Source: Limimaricola litoreus
Lineage (GTDB): Bacteria; Pseudomonadota; Alphaproteobacteria; Rhodobacterales; Rhodobacteraceae
NCBI RefSeq assembly: GCF_024159025.1
Contig: NZ_JAMYXC010000301.1
Location: 1 to 44,912 of the forward strand
Length of the DNA stretch: 44,912 bases
Reading direction: 5' to 3'
Part shown: positions 38,800 through 44,912 of the stretch, one piece after another
Numbering within the stretch: the stretch's first letter is position 1
How the letters are laid out: every line of letters starts with the position of its first letter
Made by a program: the position numbers and the translations under genes
The notes under the pieces: generated by a model
The model's input: only the letters and a program-made list of their open reading frames with translations
What the model was told of the DNA's origin: nothing
The model's database searches: none

Positions 38800-39636
38800 A
38801 TGACGCTGCCCGTCTTTCTCGCGGTGATGTTGGCGGCGCTCCTGCACGCCAGCTGGAACGCCATGATCAAGCTCGGCGCCTCCAAGGTGGCGGGCATGGT
38901 GATCCTGGCGCTGGTGCAGGGCGTCATGGGGCTGGCGGTGGCGCTGACGCGGCCGTTCCCTGCGATGGAGGTCTGGCCCTGGGTCGCGGGCTCGGCCATC
39001 TGCCACGCGACCTACAACACCTTTCTCGCCATCGCTTACGAGCATGGCGATCTGAGCCGGGTCTACCCGATCGCGCGGGGCGCCGCGCCGATGGCGGTGC
39101 TGCTGGCCAGCGCGCTGTTTTTGTCGGACGCGATCGCGCCGATGGCGGTGGCGGGCGTGCTGGTGCTGGGCTTGGGCATTCTGGGCATGGCGCGCGGCGC
39201 GCTGGGCTCGGGCGAAAGCCGCCGGCTCATCCCCTATGCGTTGGGCGCTGCGGCGGGCACGGCCGGTTACACGCTGGTCGACGGTCTGGGCGCGCGGGTC
39301 TCGGGCGATCCGGTGGCCTATGTGGGCTGGCTCTTCGTGGCGCAGGCGCTGCTGTTTCCCCCCGTCGCCTTCGCCATGCGCGGGCGCGGGCTTCTGCGCG
39401 TCTCGCCGCGCGTCTGGGGGCAGGGGGCGTTGGCGGCGGTGGCCTCCTACGGCGCCTATGCCATCGCCGTCTGGGCGATGACGCTGGCGCCGATCGCGCT
39501 GGTGAGCGCGCTGCGCGAAACCTCGATCCTCTTTGCCGTGCTGATCGGCTGGGCCGCCTTCGGCGACCGGATGGACCGCATCAAGGCAGTCTCGGCCCTG
39601 CTTATCGTCTCGGGCGTGGCGCTGACGCGGCTCTAG
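38800..39636 (+). CDS. EamA/DMT family permease
   Basis: 278 residues with about ten hydrophobic helices in two halves, the drug/metabolite transporter layout. LLHASWNAMIKLG near the N-terminus and the C-terminal LRETSILFAVLIGWAAFGDRMDRIKAVSALLIVSGVAL are typical EamA text. The substrate is unknown. The frame starts at 38755 inside the repeat, but ATG at 38800 places the first helix correctly. The stop overlaps the convergent pcs stop by 4 bp. Confidence 0.85.
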   Translation: MTLPVFLAVMLAALLHASWNAMIKLGASKVAGMVILALVQGVMGLAVALTRPFPAMEVWPWVAGSAICHATYNTFLAIAYEHGDLSRVYPIARGAAPMAVLLASALFLSDAIAPMAVAGVLVLGLGILGMARGALGSGESRRLIPYALGAAAGTAGYTLVDGLGARVSGDPVAYVGWLFVAQALLFPPVAFAMRGRGLLRVSPRVWGQGALAAVASYGAYAIAVWAMTLAPIALVSALRETSILFAVLIGWAAFGDRMDRIKAVSALLIVSGVALTRL

Positions 39637-40328
39637 CCGTCCCTGCCGTGAACGAGCTGCTGCGCCGCACCCGCGCAGAGCAGATAGGCCGAGGTGATGA
39701 CGAGCCCCCAATGCGCCCAACTCGCCGGATCGAAATCGACCCAGGCTGCCCAGCCCGCGAAGAAGGTCCAGGCCAGCGCCATCGGCAGCGACACCGCGCG
39801 CCAACGCTTCGTGCGCACCGGGTGGATGAACTTCACCGGCAGGAACATCGTCACCGCCAGCACCACCACCAGCGCGAGGATGATCCAGAAATTGGGCGAA
39901 AGCGCGAAGAGCACCAGCACCAGCATGTTCCAGCAGCCCGGAAAGCCCTGAAAACTGTTGTCCTTGGTCTTCATCCGGCTGTCGGCAAAGTAGAGCGCCG
40001 ATGCGAAGGTGATGACGATGATCGCCAGCCAGCCGGTCCAGCCGGGCAGCAGCCCCGATTCGAACAGCGCATAGGCCGGGACGAAGACATAGGTCAGATA
40101 GTCGATGATCAGGTCCAAGAGCACGCCGTCGAAGATCGGCGCGTTGCGCTTCACATCGTATTTGCGCGCCAGGGGCCCGTCGACGCCGTCGACCGCAAAG
40201 GCCACGACGAGCCACAGGAACATCATGCTCCAGTCGTCCTGCGCCGCCTCCAGCATGGCGAGCATGGCAAAGACCGCACCGGTGGCGGTGAAGAGATGGA
40301 CCCCAAGGGCCTTGCGTTCGTCCGTCAT
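39633..40328 (-). CDS. pcs: phosphatidylcholine synthase (CDP-alcohol phosphotransferase family)
   Basis: 231 residues with about eight membrane helices. The CDP-alcohol phosphotransferase motif is intact in the Pcs-specific form: D47, D50-G51-P-L-A54-R55, then D67-G68, D72 and D76 (FDGVLLDLIIDYLTYVFVP). PVKFIHPVRTKRWR further on is also typical. The enzyme joins choline directly to CDP-diacylglycerol, the one-step phosphatidylcholine route found mainly in alphaproteobacteria, and acts in the inner membrane. It starts 45 bp after the xerC stop on the same strand, so it may be co-transcribed with DUF484-xerC. Confidence 0.93.
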   Translation of the reverse strand: MTDERKALGVHLFTATGAVFAMLAMLEAAQDDWSMMFLWLVVAFAVDGVDGPLARKYDVKRNAPIFDGVLLDLIIDYLTYVFVPAYALFESGLLPGWTGWLAIIVITFASALYFADSRMKTKDNSFQGFPGCWNMLVLVLFALSPNFWIILALVVVLAVTMFLPVKFIHPVRTKRWRAVSLPMALAWTFFAGWAAWVDFDPASWAHWGLVITSAYLLCAGAAQQLVHGRDG

Positions 40329-40373
40329 GCGTCCCTCTTGGCCGATCCCGGCACCATGTGCAACGCGTGGGCG

Positions 40374-41288
40374 TCAGGCGCGGGGGTGGGCGCGGTCGTA
40401 GATTTCCATCAACCGCGCTGCATCGACCGCGGTATAGGTCTGTGTGGTCGAAAGCGACGCATGGCCGAGAAGTTCCTGAATCGCCCGCAGGTCGCCGCCC
40501 GCGCTCAGCAGATGCGTGGCAAAGCTGTGACGCAGCGCATGCGGCGTCGCGGTGGCGGGCAGGCCGAGCTGCATCCGCGCCATCTCCATCGCCTTCTGGA
40601 TCGGCCGTGGGCTCAGCGCCCCGCCGCGCACGCCGCGAAACAGCGGTAGGGCGGCATCCATCGGATGCGGGCAGAGCTTCACATAGTCCGAAACCGCCTT
40701 GCGGGCGGCGGGCAGCACCGGCACCAGCCGCTCCTTGCCGCCCTTGCCGGTGATGCGCAGCGTCTCGGGCAGGGGGAGCTGCGCCCCGGTGAGCGACAGC
40801 GCCTCGGATATGCGCAGCCCGCAGCCCCACAGCAGCGTCACCACCGCCACGTCGCGCGCCGCCACCCAAGGCTCGCGCGATTGCAGCTCCACCGTCTCCA
40901 GCATCCGGCTGGCCGCCTCCTCGTCGAGCGGGCGCGGCAGCCGCGCCTTCATGCGCGGCGCGCGGGTCGAGAGCACGGCGGTGGGCTCGAACCCCTCGCG
41001 CACCGAGAGCCAGCGATAGAAGCTCTTCACCGCCGAAAGCGCCCGGGCGAGGCTGCGCGCCGACAAGCCGCGGCCGCGCTCATGCGCCATCCAGGCGCGC
41101 ATGTCCGACACTGTGACCCGGGCGATGGCACCCAGCCCCTGCGCCTCAGCGTGGTGATTCTGCATGAAGGCCAGAAAGCCCAGCACGTCGCCCTGATAGG
41201 CGGTCAGCGTGTTCTGCGCGGCGGCGTTCAGCGCCCGCTCATGGTCGAGCCAGCGGCCCATCGCATCGGTGAGCGCGGGCGAGATCAT
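40374..41288 (-). CDS. xerC: tyrosine recombinase XerC
   Basis: 304 residues from ATG at 41288. The N-terminal SAM-like core-binding domain (about 5-95) is followed by the catalytic domain with R159 (CGLRISE), K182 (TGKGGKER), H250/R253 (HALRHSF), H276 (LLGHASL) and nucleophile Y285 (TQTYTAV): the full active set. XerC and XerD resolve chromosome dimers at dif near the division septum. The start overlaps the stop of the DUF484 gene (ATGA); a TTG three codons earlier is less likely. The DUF484 partner and lack of mobile-element genes show this is the chromosomal enzyme, not an integrase. Confidence 0.93.
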   Translation of the reverse strand: MISPALTDAMGRWLDHERALNAAAQNTLTAYQGDVLGFLAFMQNHHAEAQGLGAIARVTVSDMRAWMAHERGRGLSARSLARALSAVKSFYRWLSVREGFEPTAVLSTRAPRMKARLPRPLDEEAASRMLETVELQSREPWVAARDVAVVTLLWGCGLRISEALSLTGAQLPLPETLRITGKGGKERLVPVLPAARKAVSDYVKLCPHPMDAALPLFRGVRGGALSPRPIQKAMEMARMQLGLPATATPHALRHSFATHLLSAGGDLRAIQELLGHASLSTTQTYTAVDAARLMEIYDRAHPRA

Positions 41289-41992
41289 GACAGCCAACGC
41301 CGCATCTGCCGCTCGAACACCCCGGCGAAGAACCCCATGAGATCGGTCGCCTGCGCCGGTGCGAAGCGGTTTTCGTCCGAAGCCCCAAGAAGCAGCATCC
41401 CGGGCAGGCGGCCCGGGCCGAAGTCGAGCTTCAGGCAGGCCTCCGACAGGATGTCGGGCGCGCGCGCGCCGTAGGGCCCGGCCTCCTGCGGCTCCACCGC
41501 GCGCAACGAGACCTGCCTGAGCGGCACGTTGCGCCCCTGAGTCACGTAATCGGCGACGAAGCCGGGCTCGGCCACCGACAGCACGTCCGACAGCCGGGCG
41601 ATGGCCGGGTCGTCCTCGGGGCTGGCGGTTTCCAGCACGAGGCGCACCACGTCGACGCGCAGCATGTCGGCCACCTCGCCCGAAAGGTCCTGCAGGAAGG
41701 TCTCGAAGCGGGTCGCATCCATCATCCGCAGCACGGCGCGGTGGATCTGGTTGGTCCCGGCGAGGTTCTCGTAGGCGGCGGCGATCACCGAGCGATGCGT
41801 GTCCTCGAGCCGGTCGAGCCGGCCCTGCAGCCGCTCCATGGCGAGGCCGCGCAGATCGACGATGTTCGCCCCCTTGGCCTCGGTATCGGCGGCGACGAGG
41901 GCGCGCATGATCTCGGGGTCGTCGAGCAGGCGGGCGGGGTCCGCGAGGATGCGGTCGCGCAGCCCGTCATCGGTCTTGGGGTCGTCTGTCAT
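41285..41992 (-). CDS. DUF484 family protein
   Basis: 235 residues. The short acidic N-terminus is followed by ILADPARLLDDPEIMRALVAAD and IVDLRGLAMERLQGRLDRLEDTHRSVIAAAYENL, a helical or coiled-coil lead typical of DUF484. A GAF-like domain follows, ending LPGMLLLGASDENRFAPAQATDLMGFFAGVFERQMRRWL. The role is unknown, but the gene commonly precedes xerC. Cytoplasmic. Stop and xerC start overlap by 4 bases. Confidence 0.88.
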   Translation of the reverse strand: MTDDPKTDDGLRDRILADPARLLDDPEIMRALVAADTEAKGANIVDLRGLAMERLQGRLDRLEDTHRSVIAAAYENLAGTNQIHRAVLRMMDATRFETFLQDLSGEVADMLRVDVVRLVLETASPEDDPAIARLSDVLSVAEPGFVADYVTQGRNVPLRQVSLRAVEPQEAGPYGARAPDILSEACLKLDFGPGRLPGMLLLGASDENRFAPAQATDLMGFFAGVFERQMRRWLS

Positions 41993-42071
41993 CTGGGCGC
42001 ATCCGGGCTGTCGTCTCCCGGGGATGTTAGCAGCCGTGCCGCCGCGATGCGCCCCGGTGTGGCAAGAATGC

Positions 42072-42106
42072 GGCGGGGCGCGGCCCGGAAGGCACAGCGC
42101 CCCGCC
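42072..42106 (-). terminator. terminator hairpin of the fsa-like gene
   Basis: A perfect 10-bp stem (42072-42081 with 42097-42106) has a 15-nt loop. On the minus strand it is followed by GCATTCTTGCC. It lies 7 bp beyond the fsa-like stop. Confidence 0.55.
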
Positions 42107-42113
42107 GAGGGGC

Positions 42114-42767
42114 TCAGACGATCTTCTGACCGGTCGAGGCCCAGTCCTTCATGAAGGCGTCGAGGCCCTTGTCGGTCAGCACGTGGTTGGCCATCGCCTT
42201 GATCACCGCCGCGGGGGCGGTGGCGACGTCGGCGCCGATCTTGGCGGCCTCGGACATGTGGTTGGCGCTGCGGATCGAGGCGGCGAGGATCTGCGTCTCG
42301 AAGCCGTAGTTGTCGTAGATCTCGCGGATGTCGGCGATCAGCTCCATCCCGTCGAGGTTCAGGTCGTCGAGACGACCGATGAAGGGCGAGATGAAGGTCG
42401 CGCCGGCCTTGGCGGCAAGCAGCGCCTGGTTGGCCGAGAAGCACAGCGTGACGTTGACCATGCGGCCCTCGTCCGAGAGCACCTTGCAGGCCTTGAGGCC
42501 GTCCCAGGTCAGCGGCACCTTGATCGCGATATTATCGGCGATCTTGGCGAGCTCGCGCCCTTCGGCGATCATGCCCTCGGAATCGAGCGCCACGGTCTCG
42601 GCCGAGACGGGACCCTCGACGATGGAGCAGATCTCCTTGGTCACTTCCTTGATGTCGCGGCCCGATTTCATGATCAGCGACGGGTTGGTGGTCACGCCAT
42701 CGACCATGCCCAGGTCGTGCAGTTCGCGGATCTGGTCGATTTCGGCGGTGTCGACGAAGAATTTCAT
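42114..42767 (-). CDS. fructose-6-phosphate aldolase / transaldolase (small type)
   Basis: 217 residues, the short transaldolase family that includes E. coli FsaA and the TalC group. The start [15 protein letters not shown] and GVTTNPSLI are signatures, and the Schiff-base lysine is K83 ([11 protein letters not shown]). [30 protein letters not shown] is also conserved. FSA and TalC (true transaldolase) cannot be told apart here by eye, so the activity is either aldol cleavage of fructose 6-phosphate or transaldolase in the pentose phosphate pathway. SD GGGAGAG lies upstream. Divergent from priA. Confidence 0.92.
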   Translation of the reverse strand: MKFFVDTAEIDQIRELHDLGMVDGVTTNPSLIMKSGRDIKEVTKEICSIVEGPVSAETVALDSEGMIAEGRELAKIADNIAIKVPLTWDGLKACKVLSDEGRMVNVTLCFSANQALLAAKAGATFISPFIGRLDDLNLDGMELIADIREIYDNYGFETQILAASIRSANHMSEAAKIGADVATAPAAVIKAMANHVLTDKGLDAFMKDWASTGQKIV

Positions 42768-42979
42768 GGGTCTCTCCCTGTCAGGTGGGGCGCGTCCCGG
42801 CGCGGGGCGCGCGGCGTCGCGCCCGGTCTAGCAAGAGCCGAGGCGGCGGAACAGCGTCTTTCCCTCAGATGGGGTGCCGGGGCCCCCGCGTGAAGGATCA
42901 GGCGCCCCGCTCTCTTGAAGCGGGCGAGCGCGCGGCGCATGTTGGCCTCTCCGCCGCGCCAGAGGATTGCCGCCCGCCC

Positions 42980-44912
42980 ATGACATCGCCCCGCTTTCCG
43001 GAAGGCGCGCTGATCGGCGTGCTGACGACCCAGCCGCTCGACCGGGTGCTCGATTACCGCGCGCCGCCGGGCGGCTGTGCCGCGGGCGACCATGTGGAGG
43101 TGCCGTTCGGCCCCCGAAAGGTCACCGGCGTGGTCTGGGGGGCGGGCGCGGGAGATTACGATCCCGCCAAGGTGAAATCCGCGATCCGCGTGCTCGACAT
43201 CCCCGCGATGCGCCCGGCCATGCGTGAATTCCTGGGCCGCGTCGCGGATTACACGCTGACGCCGATGCCCGCGATGCTGCGGCTCGCCACCCGCGCGCCG
43301 GGGCTGACCGACCCGCCGGGGATGCGCAAGATCTTTCGCCGCGGCCATGGCCAGCCGGGGCGGATGACGCCGGCCCGCGCCCGGGTGCTCGACCTGCTGG
43401 AAGAGCATGACGGCATGGGCTTCATGCTGGGCGAGCTCGCCGATCTCGCGGGCGTCGGCTCCTCGGTGGTCAAGGGGCTGGTGGCCTCGGGCGCCGTGGC
43501 CGAGGAGGAGGCGCCGCGCGATGTGCCGTATCCCGTCCTCGATCCGCATATGCCGGGCAAGACGCTCGCCGGCGATCAGGCCGAGGCGGCGGCCCGGCTG
43601 CGCGAGGGGATCGAAGCGGGGCGCTACGGCACGACGCTGCTGAAGGGCGTCACCGGCTCGGGCAAGACCGAGGTCTACCTGGAGGCCGTCGCGGCCTGTC
43701 TCGCCCGCGGGCGGCAGGCGCTGGTGCTCCTGCCCGAGATCGCGCTGACGGCAGAGTTCCTGACCCGCGTCGAGGCGCGCTTCGGCGCCAAACCCGCCGA
43801 ATGGCATTCGGGCGTGACCACGACCGAGCGGCGGCGCTGCTGGAAGATGGTGGCCGAAAACGGCGCGCAGCTGGTGGTGGGCGCGCGCTCGGCGCTGTTT
43901 CTGCCCTTCACGCATCTTGGCCTCATCGTCGTCGACGAGGAGCACGACACCTCCTACAAGCAGGAGGACGGTGTGCTTTACAACGCGCGCGACATGTCGG
44001 TGCTGCGCGCCTCGCTGGAAAAGGCTCAGGTGGTGCTGGCCTCGGCCACGCCCTCCTTGGAAAGCTGGGTCAATGTACAGTCGGGCAAATACGCCCGGCT
44101 CGATCTCGAAAGCCGCTATGGCCCCGCCGTGATGCCCGAGATGCGCGCCATCGACATGCGGACCGAGGATGTGCCCTCGGGCTCGTGGATCTCGCCCGCC
44201 CTGAAGGGCGCGGTGATGCAGCGGCTGGAGCGTGGCGAGCAGTCGCTCTTGTTTCTCAACCGGCGCGGCTATGCGCCGCTGACGCTGTGCCGCGCCTGCG
44301 GCCACCAGATCGGCTGCAAGCAATGCGACGCGCGAATGGTCGAACACCGCTTTCTCAAGCGGCTGATGTGCCACCAATGCGGCGAGACCGCGCCCATGCC
44401 CGAGACCTGTCCGAACTGCGAAGTGGCGGGCAAGCTCGCCGCCGTGGGGCCGGGGGTGGAGCGGATCACCGAAGAGGCGCAGGCGCTGTTTCCCGAGGCC
44501 CGCGTGACGGTGCTCTCCTCGGATCTCTTCGGCTCGGCCCGCGCGCTCAAGGCGCGGATCTTGGAGATCGCCGAAGGGGCGGCCGACATCGTGGTGGGCA
44601 CGCAGCTCGTCGCCAAGGGGCACAATTTTCCTAAGCTGACGCTGGTGGGGGTGATCGACAGCGATCTGGGGCTTCAGGGTTCGGACCTGCGCGCCGCCGA
44701 GCGCACGTTCCAGCTGATGCGGCAGGTGGCGGGGCGCGCGGGCCGGGCCGAGGCGCGCGGCACGGCGCTTCTGCAGAGCTTTCAGCCCGAGCATCCGGTG
44801 ATCCGCGCGATCCTGTCGGGCGACGAGGAGGGGTTCTGGGCCGCCGCGGCCGCGGCGCGCCGCGCCGCCGGGGTGCCGCCCTACGGGCGCATGGCGGGGA
44901 TCGTGATCTCCT
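42980..44912 (+). CDS. priA: primosomal protein N', PriA helicase (3' partial)
   Basis: The frame is open from ATG at 42980 to the end of the window (644 codons of an expected 730 or so). The N-terminal 3'-DNA-binding domain (LIGVLTTQPLDRVLDYRAP), Walker A GVTGSGKT at 223-230 and DEEH at 319-322 are present. The cysteine-rich zinc module starts at C437 (CRACG, CKQC, CHQCG, CPNC), and helicase motifs VGTQLVAKGHNFP and RQVAGRAGR follow. PriA reloads DnaB at stalled forks. A 212-bp gap separates it from the divergent fsa-like gene. Confidence 0.96.
   Translation, partial: MTSPRFPEGALIGVLTTQPLDRVLDYRAPPGGCAAGDHVEVPFGPRKVTGVVWGAGAGDYDPAKVKSAIRVLDIPAMRPAMREFLGRVADYTLTPMPAMLRLATRAPGLTDPPGMRKIFRRGHGQPGRMTPARARVLDLLEEHDGMGFMLGELADLAGVGSSVVKGLVASGAVAEEEAPRDVPYPVLDPHMPGKTLAGDQAEAAARLREGIEAGRYGTTLLKGVTGSGKTEVYLEAVAACLARGRQALVLLPEIALTAEFLTRVEARFGAKPAEWHSGVTTTERRRCWKMVAENGAQLVVGARSALFLPFTHLGLIVVDEEHDTSYKQEDGVLYNARDMSVLRASLEKAQVVLASATPSLESWVNVQSGKYARLDLESRYGPAVMPEMRAIDMRTEDVPSGSWISPALKGAVMQRLERGEQSLLFLNRRGYAPLTLCRACGHQIGCKQCDARMVEHRFLKRLMCHQCGETAPMPETCPNCEVAGKLAAVGPGVERITEEAQALFPEARVTVLSSDLFGSARALKARILEIAEGAADIVVGTQLVAKGHNFPKLTLVGVIDSDLGLQGSDLRAAERTFQLMRQVAGRAGRAEARGTALLQSFQPEHPVIRAILSGDEEGFWAAAAAARRAAGVPPYGRMAGIVIS

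Noticed and set aside
40374-41288. XerC-type recombinase as sign of a mobile element
   Set aside because: It is coupled to DUF484, flanked by housekeeping genes, and lacks nearby direct repeats, a tRNA gene or cargo genes.

Overview
The window is high-GC chromosomal DNA from an alphaproteobacterium of the order Rhodobacterales (Roseobacter/Rhodobacter group). The evidence is a stand-alone F1-only ATP synthase operon (atpHAGDC with no Fo genes beside it), a phosphatidylcholine synthase of the alphaproteobacterial Pcs type, a methylmalonyl-CoA epimerase paired with a DUF1467 protein, a YcjX/YcjF-like pair, a TamA-TamB pair with the short N-terminus usual in this order, and XerC preceded by a DUF484 gene. 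I cannot fix the genus from sequence alone. Composition looks even throughout. I saw no tRNA, rRNA, CRISPR array, insertion sequence or prophage gene.

Layout. 1-4270: end of an OmpA/MotB-like peptidoglycan-binding protein, a secreted M23 peptidase, and clpA with a heat-shock-type promoter and a strong terminator. 4470-6090: gloB and a divergent SAM-methyltransferase-like gene. 6217-11300: promoter, atpHAGDC and terminator. 11325-12360: an H-type lectin-domain gene, a 66-residue membrane protein and a cold-shock gene with its terminator. 12628-15619: ettA and a divergent AI-2E-family permease. 15709-18681: aldo-keto reductase, A24 prepilin peptidase, nitroreductase and an EI24/CysZ-like membrane protein. 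18671-20249: DUF1467 and methylmalonyl-CoA epimerase on one strand, then a response regulator with no recognisable output domain.

20246-22841: a DUF1800-DUF1501 operon, the second product carrying a twin-arginine-like signal. 22928-31212: truA, tamA and tamB on the minus strand; tamB is 1856 codons long and contains a tandem array with an exact 318-nt period. 31371-33807: YcjX-like and YcjF-like genes. 33868-35513: an exported HSL-type esterase and a group III truncated haemoglobin. 35574-38678: ileS with a possible leader. 38716-38780: a hairpin made of two inverted copies of a short intergenic repeat, with a third copy at 31261-31283. 38800-44912: an EamA permease, Pcs, XerC, DUF484, a fructose-6-phosphate-aldolase/transaldolase protein, and priA running off the end.

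Most of the content is housekeeping: energy (F1), proteolysis (ClpA), translation (IleS, EttA, TruA), envelope assembly (TamA/TamB, M23, OmpA-like), chromosome maintenance (XerC, PriA) and lipid synthesis (Pcs). I found no convincing new multi-gene system. The best leads are the intergenic repeat family, the internal TamB duplication array, a possible leaderless leader ORF before ileS, the lectin-domain gene behind the ATP synthase terminator, and the DUF1800-DUF1501 export pair.
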